The notes under the pieces are model-generated. The model had not been told where the DNA came from. It saw only the letters and a list, made by a program, of their open reading frames with translations, and did not search any database. Made by a program: the position numbers and the translations under genes. 64,000 nt of DNA from Deltaproteobacteria bacterium (GTDB lineage: Bacteria; Myxococcota_A; Polyangia; Haliangiales; JADYYK01): the NCBI GenBank assembly GCA_020853705.1, contig JADYYK010000271.1:1-64000 (forward strand). The letters are read 5' to 3'. Positions 10,686 through 16,964 of this stretch are shown piece by piece (the first letter of the stretch is position 1; each line of letters opens with the position of its first letter).

Positions 10686-11323
10686 GGCGCGCCCACATAC
10701 TGCGAGAAGTCAGCGCACGGGGCCTCGACCAGCCAGCGCGGGTAGACCTGCATGGGAGCGTCGAGGACGTCCCAGCCCACCACCGCGCGGAACTGGGTCC
10801 GCACGTCGCTGCCGACCACCCGAAGCCACTCGGGGCTGGTGAAGGTGAGCTCGCCCCGGCGCCCGTAGGTCATCACCAGCAGCGTGCTGCGCCGGCCCGC
10901 CAGTCGCTGGAAGGAGGCCAGGTCGACGCCGCGCACCCGGCCCTGATAGTTGGCCAGCACTCGGTCCCAGTCGACGGAGAAGGCGCTCTGCGTGAGCAAC
11001 CAGACCGCGACGCCCTCGAGCCGGGGCAACAGGGCGTCGAGGAAGCTGGTCTCCAGGCCGATGGCCAGCAGCTGGCTGGCGCCCGCGCAGGCCGCGGAGA
11101 CCGCGCTGACGTCGATGCTGGCCGCCCGGCGGCCCTCCAGCCAGCAGGTCGCCACCGCGTCGAGCACCGGATAGCTGCGCCCCAGCACGTCGCGCAGCTC
11201 CGCCACCAGCGCGTCGCCGTCCTTGCCCAGCTCGCGGACGAACAGCCAGGCGGCGCTGCACATCCCGAGCTCCCCGGCGGCCACATGGAAGGCCTGCTCG
11301 AGCCCCGGACCGAGCTGGCTCAT
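10682..11323 (-). CDS. Hypothetical protein, third gene of the Imm70-like/permease operon
   Basis: Soluble 213-aa protein of no family I recognise. It has no signal peptide and no long membrane helix, though stretches such as GVAVWLLTQ are hydrophobic. The C-terminal third (SPEWLRVVGSDVRTQF, then WDVLDAPMQVYPRWLVEAP) looks like a folded alpha/beta segment. Overlaps of four bases on both sides (upstream gene at 11320-11323, permease at 10682-10685) imply a coupled operon. Being downstream of an Imm70-like gene it could be another immunity or accessory factor, but nothing in the sequence shows this. Confidence 0.7.
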   Translation of the reverse strand: MSQLGPGLEQAFHVAAGELGMCSAAWLFVRELGKDGDALVAELRDVLGRSYPVLDAVATCWLEGRRAASIDVSAVSAACAGASQLLAIGLETSFLDALLPRLEGVAVWLLTQSAFSVDWDRVLANYQGRVRGVDLASFQRLAGRRSTLLVMTYGRRGELTFTSPEWLRVVGSDVRTQFRAVVGWDVLDAPMQVYPRWLVEAPCADFSQYVGAP

Positions 11324-11853
11324 TCCGGGCGGCGCGCCTCGAGCAAGGCGCTGAGCAGGCAGACCATGGCGACGTTGGCCAGCGCGTGCTGCGGCGGGCC
11401 GTCGATCAGGGCGTCGATCATGGCCTGGAACGCTGGCGAGTCGCGCGGCGCCAGGCGCTCCAGGATGGCGGTGGGGAGGCGCAGGGGGAAGACCGCGTCG
11501 TCGCCGCCAGCCAGGTGCGGCGGCAGGCGCATGGGCACCGCCTGCGACGGTCCGGGGGCGACCTCGACCGGGTCCGGGAGCAGCTGCCCGAGCAGGCTCA
11601 GCAACACATAGTTGGAGCCGCGGTGGTGTGCAGGTCCCTCGTCCAGCAGACAGCGCAGCACGAAGGCCCGGTCCTGGGCGTCGGGCACCCAGGGCACCAG
11701 CAGCCGATCGAGGGCGGGGCGGTCGATGAAGCCGATGATCGCGGAGCTGGCCGTCGGGCGCCGGTGCGGGGGCTTGGGCATGGCGCCTCGATCATACGCG
11801 GAAGCAGGTGGCCCGAGCGCGAACGATTCGGAGGGCGCTCCTGCGCTGGTCAC
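11320..11853 (-). CDS. Hypothetical protein, second gene of the Imm70-like/permease operon
   Basis: Unrecognised 177-aa soluble protein. The first 25-35 residues are Pro/Arg-rich and probably disordered; the start could instead be the in-frame ATG at residue 25 (MPKPPHRRPT). The rest is helical with a run of small repeats of hydrophobics (NYVLLSLLGQLLP, AMIDALIDG, ANVAMVCLLSALLEA), suggesting a helical-repeat fold. The annotated ATG overlaps the stop of the upstream gene by four bases, which favours the long start. Confidence 0.65.
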   Translation of the reverse strand: MTSAGAPSESFALGPPASAYDRGAMPKPPHRRPTASSAIIGFIDRPALDRLLVPWVPDAQDRAFVLRCLLDEGPAHHRGSNYVLLSLLGQLLPDPVEVAPGPSQAVPMRLPPHLAGGDDAVFPLRLPTAILERLAPRDSPAFQAMIDALIDGPPQHALANVAMVCLLSALLEARRPE

Positions 11854-12302
11854 AGGTCGATCACCTCGACCTGGAGCAGCGCCTCCTCCGCCCGCTGGCA
11901 GACCTCCAGCGCGCTGGAGAAGAAGACCCCGAAGTGGTCCGCGAGCGAGCTCGAGCTGTCCGCCACCCCGGCGTCACGGCGCTCGGCCTCGCTGAGCGGT
12001 CGCGGCGCGCTGACCCCGCGGATGCTGGGGTAGAGCACCGACGCGGTCTCGGGGCCGAGCATCAGCGCCTCGACGCCGAGGCCGCGCATACCCTCCTGGA
12101 TCTGGCGCAGCTCGCTCGCCAGCGGACCGGGCGAGAGCATCAGGCTGCGCCCGCCCAGCGCGCTCCCGATCAAGAAGAAGAGAGGGAAGCGGCTCCCCGG
12201 CTGGTCGTCTTCGAGGTGATGCACCACGCAGTCGCGGAGCAGCGCCCATCGTCTCCAGCGGAACTCGTACGCGGCTCCGCCGCCCGTCATGGCCAGACTC
12301 AT
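11850..12302 (-). CDS. Imm70-like immunity family protein (tentative)
   Basis: The 150-aa protein resembles the Imm70 family of predicted immunity proteins of polymorphic toxin systems. Matching features are an N-terminal WALLRDCVVHHLE, the block GSRFPLFFLIGSALGG followed by LASELRQIQEGMRGL (family pattern SRFPLL..LY.G......EL..I...L), and a C-terminal SLADHFGVFFSSALEVCQRA resembling the LSNYFVTSDG block, ending in LQVEVIDL. The assignment is from memory of the family pattern; the middle PPWG motif is not evident. It is the first gene of a four-gene minus operon, 25 bases downstream of the palindrome at 12328. A later start at ATG 12290 is possible. No toxin gene is seen in the window. Confidence 0.5.
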   Translation of the reverse strand: MSLAMTGGGAAYEFRWRRWALLRDCVVHHLEDDQPGSRFPLFFLIGSALGGRSLMLSPGPLASELRQIQEGMRGLGVEALMLGPETASVLYPSIRGVSAPRPLSEAERRDAGVADSSSSLADHFGVFFSSALEVCQRAEEALLQVEVIDL

Positions 12303-12327
12303 GGGACGATGATACCGCCTCCGAGCG

Positions 12328-12349
12328 GATCGTTTGAGCTCAAACGATC
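12328..12349. promoter_or_regulatory. Perfect 22-bp palindrome shared with 8289-8310
   Basis: GATCGTTTGAG is followed directly by its exact reverse complement. It lies 25 bases upstream of the first gene of the minus operon (start 12302) and overlaps the last codons and stop of the histidine kinase. A near-identical copy sits before mscS, so the two are probably binding sites of one dimeric regulator. Confidence 0.6.
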
Positions 12350-14427
12350 TGCGCTGCAGGATGGCCCAGGACCGCGTCGACCTTGCGCAGGAGCTCCTCG
12401 GGCGTGAACGGCTTGGCCAGGAAGTGCGTGCCGGCGGCGACCACGCCGGCGGGCAGCTGGGTGTCGTCGCTGTAGCCCGACATGTACAGCACCTCGAGCG
12501 CCGGCCGCGCCGCCGCCAGCGCCAGGGCCAGCGCCATGCCCCCGCGCCCCGGCATGACCACGTCGGTCAGGAGCAGGTGGATGCGGCCGGTGAAGCTGGC
12601 GCTGGTCGCCAGCGCCTCGTCGGCGCCGTGCGCCGGCAGGACCTGGTAACCGGCGGCCTCCAGGATCTTGCGCGCCACCGCGAGCAGCGCGGCCTCGTCC
12701 TCCACCACCAGGATGGTCTCGCTGCGCTTGGCCGGCACCACCGGGTTTTCCACCCGGCGCTGCGCTGGTCGCTCGCCCGAGCCGTGGCGCGGCAGGTAGA
12801 TCTGGAAGCTCGCGCCCTGGCCCGGGCTGCTGGTCACCGTGATGCTGCCGCCGCTCTGCTGCACGATGCCGTGCACGGTCGACAGCCCGAGGCCGGTGCC
12901 CTTGCCGAGCTCCTTGGTGGTGAAGAAGGGCTCGAAGATCCGCAGCTGGGTCTGCTCGTCGATGCCGACGCCGGTGTCGGACACCGCCAGCATGACGTGG
13001 GCACCCAGCCGGGCGCCCGGGTGGCGCTCGACATGCGCGGCGTCGAGCTCGATGTTGGCGGTGGTGATGGTGAGGCGGCCGCCGTGCGGCATGGCGTCGC
13101 GGGCGTTGATGGCCAGGTTGAGCAGGACCTGCTCGAGCTGGCCCGGATCGGCCCTGACCAGCCCGAGCCCTGGCGCCTGCACCATTCTGAGCTCGATGTC
13201 CTCCCCCAGGGTTCGGCGCAGGAGCTTGTCCATCTCCACCAGGACCTGGCCGAGATCGAGGACCACCGGCCGCAGCACCTGCTTGCGGCTGAAGGCGAGC
13301 AGCTGCCGGGTCAGCGCGGCGGCCCGCTCGCCGGCCAGCTGCACCTCGAGGAGATCCTCGTGCAGGGCGTCGCCCTTGGGCAGCCGGGCGAGGGCGAAGC
13401 CGGTGTAGCTCAGGATCACCGAGAGCAGGTTGTTGAAGTCGTGCGCCACGCCACCCGCCAGACGCCCGATGCTCTCCATGCGCTGGGCCTGGCGCAGCTG
13501 GGCCTCGAGCTCCAGCTGCTGGGTGATGTCGCGCTTGACCCCGACGAAGCCCGTGATGACGCCGGTGGCGTCACGCACCGGCGAGATGGTGGCGTCCTCG
13601 GTGTAGTGCCGGCCGCTCTTGCGCTTGTTGACCAGGCGACCCTGCCAGGTCTGCCCGCTCATGATGGTCTGCCACAGGTCGCGGTAGACCTCGCGGTCCT
13701 GGACCCCGCTCTTGAGCACGCGGGGATTTTCGCCCACCACCTCGGCGCGGGTGAAGCCGCTGACCGTCTCGAAGGCCGGGTTGACGTAGGCGATGCTGCC
13801 GTCGAGGTTGGTGATCATCACCGACTCGCCGACCTGATCGATGGCCGCCAGCAGCCGCTCGCGCTCGGCGCTGTCGCGGTGGTGCGCCAGCTCGGATTGC
13901 TCGCGGCGCAGCGACACCGTCGCCATCTCGGCGAACGCGCCCAGCAGCGCCGGCGACGGGCGCGGCTGACCCTCGCGCCGCGCCACCAGCGAGACCCCGA
14001 GGAGCTCCCGATCCAGGGTGTAGGCCAGGCCGAGGAAGCTGTGAATGCCGCCGAGCTCGCGGGTGATGGCGGCGACCAGCTCGGTCTGCAGACCGAACGT
14101 CGCGGTGGCCAGCGAGGGCCGGTAGTCGATGGGGGTGCGCAGCAGCTCGTCGAGCAGCCCATCGCTGACCGGGAAGCGCACCCCGGCCAGGCCCGCGGCG
14201 CCCACGGCACGCTCGACGGCGCTGGCCACGGCGGGGTCGAGCGCGGCGTGGGTGACGCGCAGACAGCGCTCGCCGGGGTGGTAGAGGCCGGAGGCGACCC
14301 CCGCTGCGCCCAGCAGGGTCTTGAGCTGCTCGGTGATGACGACCTGCAGCTCACCAACCGGGGCCCGCGACAGCGCGCTGCCCACCAGGTAGAGCGCCTG
14401 CATCTCGGCCAGGGTGGTGTCGGACAT
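12340..14427 (-). CDS. Hybrid sensor histidine kinase (GAF-like, PAS, HisKA, HATPase, REC)
   Basis: Cytoplasmic 695-aa hybrid kinase. An N-terminal GAF-like sensor (about 5-180) is followed by a PAS domain (about 195-305, with SIAYVNPAFETVSGFT and a PAC-type ITGFVGVKRDIT). The dimerisation domain carries phospho-acceptor His329 in GGVAHDFNNLLSVILS. The ATPase domain has the N-box NLAINARDAM and the G-box DTGVGI and GTGLGLSTV. A C-terminal receiver (about 575-690) has its Asp in LLLTDVVMPGRGG. No transmembrane segment is seen, so the signal is intracellular. The stop lies inside the palindrome at 12328. The gene sits six bases downstream of a diguanylate cyclase gene, suggesting one operon and a link to c-di-GMP. 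Confidence 0.9.
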   Translation of the reverse strand: MSDTTLAEMQALYLVGSALSRAPVGELQVVITEQLKTLLGAAGVASGLYHPGERCLRVTHAALDPAVASAVERAVGAAGLAGVRFPVSDGLLDELLRTPIDYRPSLATATFGLQTELVAAITRELGGIHSFLGLAYTLDRELLGVSLVARREGQPRPSPALLGAFAEMATVSLRREQSELAHHRDSAERERLLAAIDQVGESVMITNLDGSIAYVNPAFETVSGFTRAEVVGENPRVLKSGVQDREVYRDLWQTIMSGQTWQGRLVNKRKSGRHYTEDATISPVRDATGVITGFVGVKRDITQQLELEAQLRQAQRMESIGRLAGGVAHDFNNLLSVILSYTGFALARLPKGDALHEDLLEVQLAGERAAALTRQLLAFSRKQVLRPVVLDLGQVLVEMDKLLRRTLGEDIELRMVQAPGLGLVRADPGQLEQVLLNLAINARDAMPHGGRLTITTANIELDAAHVERHPGARLGAHVMLAVSDTGVGIDEQTQLRIFEPFFTTKELGKGTGLGLSTVHGIVQQSGGSITVTSSPGQGASFQIYLPRHGSGERPAQRRVENPVVPAKRSETILVVEDEAALLAVARKILEAAGYQVLPAHGADEALATSASFTGRIHLLLTDVVMPGRGGMALALALAAARPALEVLYMSGYSDDTQLPAGVVAAGTHFLAKPFTPEELLRKVDAVLGHPAAQIV

Positions 14428-14432
14428 GGCGC

Positions 14433-15749
14433 TCAGGCCCGCTCGAACAGCGGGAAGAAGGCGCGATCGACCGCGAGCAGGTGGCGCGCGACCACGTCCT
14501 GGGCCAGGAACTCGACCACAGCGCCGAGCGAGACGCCGCCCGCCTCGGCCTGCGCCATCAGGCGGTGTGCGCGCCGCAGCAGGCCGGCGTGCGCGCGCTT
14601 GTGCGGCTCGAGGGCGGCGTAGTGGTGGCGCGCCAGGATGGCCTCCTCGTCGGCGAAGTGGCGCTCGACCTGCTCGATGAGCGTCGCGAAGGCGTCGCGG
14701 AACGCTGCCGGCCGCGCGCTGCCTTGCAGCGCGGCGTCGAGCAACAGGTTGGCCAGCGTGAAGAGCTCGCGGTGCTCGGCATCGATGGTGGGCTCACCAC
14801 ACTCGTAGGCCTCCTGCCAGCTGAGGTGCATGGCGGAGGCGCCGGTCTCGGCGGCCCAGACGTCAGAGTCGCCGCGACGGTCGACGACGACGCGGTTGCG
14901 CCCGCCCTGCTTGGCCGCGTACAGCGCCTGGTCGAGGCGCTCGAACCAGGCCGCCGCGGTCTCGTCGCCAAGCCGCTCGGCCACGCCCAGGCTGATGGTC
15001 ACGCTGCCGACGCGGTGGAACGGGTGCGCCGCCACGGCGCGACACAGGTTGTCCGCCAGCCGCTCGGCGCCGCGGTAGCCGGCCGACGAGGCCAGCACAG
15101 CGAACTCCTCGCCACCCCAGCGGAACAGGACGTCGGACGCGCGGGTGCGGGCCTGCACCAGGGTGACCAGCTCGCGCAGCACCGCGTCGCCCGTGGCGTG
15201 GCCGAGGCCGTCATTGATCTTCTTGAAGTGGTCGACGTCGAGCAGCACCAGGGACAGCGGCTGTCGCGTGGCCCGGCTGCGCGCCAGCTCGGCGTCGATC
15301 AGGCGATCGAAGTGGGCCCGGTTCCAGGCCCCGGTCAGGTGGTCGGTGGCCGCGAGTCGCTCCAGCTGCGAGATCCGGGTGCGCAGCTGCTCGAGCTCCA
15401 CCAGCGTGGCCGGCGGTGTGCTGGTCTCGAGGACCAGGAGCAGTCGCCCGGGCAGCCGGATGGCGCGCGCGACGACCTCGATGACGCCGTCCCGGTCCTG
15501 GCTGCGCAGCTTGATCCGGCAGGTCTCGGCCTGGCTGCGGGCCGCCTCCGCCACGCCGTCGGAGACCACACAGCCCGCGCCGAAGCGCTCCGCCAGCGCG
15601 AGGTTGCCCATCAGCATGGCGCCACCCAGGCTGACCAGCGCCAGCGGCGCCGGGAACTTCATGAAGACCTGGTGGAGCTCGGCGCCGGCTGGCCGTCCAG
15701 CTTGCTGATTCGGCATCACGTCCCCACGCTCATACGATGCGGCAGTCAC
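14433..15749 (-). CDS. Diguanylate cyclase fused to a hemerythrin domain
   Basis: Predicted c-di-GMP synthase of 438 aa. An N-terminal PAS-like sensor (about 22-115) leads through a short coiled coil into a GGDEF domain with an intact active site, GGEEF at 212-216, and an inhibitory I-site RASD at 203-206, exactly five residues before it. The C-terminal 130 residues form a bacteriohemerythrin: DAEHRELF, HFADEEAIL, HYAALEPHKRAH and ARHLLAVDRAFF supply the His and acidic di-iron ligands. Hemerythrin domains bind O2, so oxygen or redox control of the cyclase is likely. Starts at ATG 15749 or, more conventionally, at the in-frame ATG 15716. Confidence 0.92.
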   Translation of the reverse strand: MTAASYERGDVMPNQQAGRPAGAELHQVFMKFPAPLALVSLGGAMLMGNLALAERFGAGCVVSDGVAEAARSQAETCRIKLRSQDRDGVIEVVARAIRLPGRLLLVLETSTPPATLVELEQLRTRISQLERLAATDHLTGAWNRAHFDRLIDAELARSRATRQPLSLVLLDVDHFKKINDGLGHATGDAVLRELVTLVQARTRASDVLFRWGGEEFAVLASSAGYRGAERLADNLCRAVAAHPFHRVGSVTISLGVAERLGDETAAAWFERLDQALYAAKQGGRNRVVVDRRGDSDVWAAETGASAMHLSWQEAYECGEPTIDAEHRELFTLANLLLDAALQGSARPAAFRDAFATLIEQVERHFADEEAILARHHYAALEPHKRAHAGLLRRAHRLMAQAEAGGVSLGAVVEFLAQDVVARHLLAVDRAFFPLFERA

Positions 15750-15778
15750 GATGATACGAACTGGATTGTACAGCCGTT

Positions 15779-16591
15779 CTAGCGTCGCGCGCCGGCATCG
15801 ATCCAGTCGCGTACCAGCGCCAACTGGGCGTCCGACAAGGGCAAATGCGCCGCACCGCCGGTGTCGGGGGTACCGACCAGCTTGCGCAGCAGGCCGCTGC
15901 CCGCGGAGTGGCCAGCGACCACCCGGGTCGGCTGCCCGGCCAGGGCGGCGAAGGCGGCGTCCTCGGTCGACAGATCGAGCGCAGAATCTGCGTGGCAGTC
16001 GCGGCAGGCGGTGGCGAGGACGAGGGCATAGACCTCGCCGAAGCGGGGCGTCGGCCGGGTCGCGCGGCCAGCGGGGGCGTCGCCGGTGCGAAACTTGAGG
16101 ATGAAGGGGGCCGCCAGGGTGGCGCCGCCGGTCGCGCGCAGCGCCGGGGCCACCACCACGGTGTAGCCGGTCTGCGTGTCGAGCAGGCGCGGCGGCTGCT
16201 CGCCATAGCGGGCCGGGGTTACCCGCAGCTTGCGGCCCACCAGGTCGACCTCGAGCTGGACCCCGACGTCGACCACGCCCGCGGTCATGCGCACCACCCC
16301 GCCGGGCACCGGCGACTCGGGCCAGGCGTCGAAGCCGAGCTCGACCACGGCGTCGGTCGGCACGCCCTCGGCGCCGCTGGCCGGCACGGTGGCGACCACG
16401 GTCAGGGCCGGGACCTCGGCCGCGACAGGTCGATCAGCAGGCCAGGAGCAGGCGGGGAGCGATGTGACGGACACCGCCAAGATGACGGCGGCGGCGGCGA
16501 CCACGAGGCGGGGCGCTGAACGTACTCCAGCAGCGCGAACCAGAGCAGGGCAGGGGGCCTTCGCCCCCGATACGGAGGTCCTTCTGGTCAC
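15779..16591 (-). CDS. Ig-like (SbsA/Big_5-type) lipoprotein with a C-terminal cytochrome c motif
   Basis: Secreted, lipid-anchored protein of 270 aa. A hydrophobic leader (about 28-47) ends in the lipobox SLPAC. Next comes a bacterial Ig-like segment (about 58-172) with the typical VVATVPASGAEGVPTDAVVELGFD. The C-terminal 85 residues carry a haem-binding CRDCH and end with LPLSDAQLALVRDWIDAGA, the layout of planctomycete-type cytochrome c domains. The protein probably sits in the outer membrane and takes part in periplasmic electron transfer or haem binding. The start overlaps the upstream 84-aa gene by four bases; a shorter start nearer the leader is possible. Confidence 0.75.
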   Translation of the reverse strand: MTRRTSVSGAKAPCPALVRAAGVRSAPRLVVAAAAVILAVSVTSLPACSWPADRPVAAEVPALTVVATVPASGAEGVPTDAVVELGFDAWPESPVPGGVVRMTAGVVDVGVQLEVDLVGRKLRVTPARYGEQPPRLLDTQTGYTVVVAPALRATGGATLAAPFILKFRTGDAPAGRATRPTPRFGEVYALVLATACRDCHADSALDLSTEDAAFAALAGQPTRVVAGHSAGSGLLRKLVGTPDTGGAAHLPLSDAQLALVRDWIDAGARR

Positions 16592-16842
16592 GACTCCGCG
16601 TAAGTACGGATCTGCTCACGCATGGTGTCGTCGCTGATCGTCGTCTTCAGGTTCTCCTGGAGGCAGTCGGCCAGCGTGATCATCATGTCCGACACCCCAC
16701 CGTCCTCGACCAGCTTGTTCAGCAGCGCGCGGGCCTCGCGGCTGTCGTCGTCACGAAGGAACTCCCGGACCGACTCGAGGCTGATGTCACCCTGGAAATC
16801 GATGATCATGTTCTCGAGCAGATAAGCGATGAGCTGCTTCAC
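16588..16842 (-). CDS. Small hypothetical protein (84 aa)
   Basis: Unrecognised acidic helical protein without signal peptide. Its last codons overlap the start of the cytochrome-type lipoprotein gene by four bases, so the two are cotranscribed. GGAGG at 16850-16854 (read on the minus strand) lies about eight bases upstream of the ATG. Near-normal codon use and the strong ribosome-binding site support it as a real gene. Confidence 0.7.
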   Translation of the reverse strand: MKQLIAYLLENMIIDFQGDISLESVREFLRDDDSREARALLNKLVEDGGVSDMMITLADCLQENLKTTISDDTMREQIRTYAES

Positions 16843-16885
16843 CAGGAACCTCCAAGGCAGGCGGGGCGAGCAGGGCTCGCATCAA

Positions 16886-16915
16886 TTGGGACGCTCGTTC
16901 GGAACGCGGTAATAT
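16886..16915 (+). promoter_or_regulatory. Candidate promoter upstream of the glycosyltransferase gene
   Basis: In the 122-bp divergent region, TTGGGA (16886-16891) and TAATAT (16910-16915) are spaced by 18 bases and form the only AT-rich patch. Each box matches sigma-70 consensus at four of six positions. Assignment to the plus strand is uncertain because the divergent 84-aa gene also needs a promoter here. Confidence 0.3.
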
Positions 16916-16928
16916 CCCAACCTCGGCG

Positions 16929-16952
16929 TCGGCGCAAGCTTCCAAGCGCCGA
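16929..16952 (+). other. Hairpin in the 5-prime leader of the glycosyltransferase gene
   Basis: A perfect 7-bp stem (TCGGCGC with GCGCCGA) encloses a ten-base loop and ends 12 bases before the ATG at 16965. It could sequester the translation start or be incidental. No riboswitch family is recognised. Confidence 0.3.
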
Positions 16953-16964
16953 AAACTGCGAGCC

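Noticed and set aside
12334..14622. Plus-strand 762-aa open frame
   Set aside because: Complementary to the hybrid histidine kinase, which has clear domains; the antisense translation is low-complexity Gln/His/Arg.
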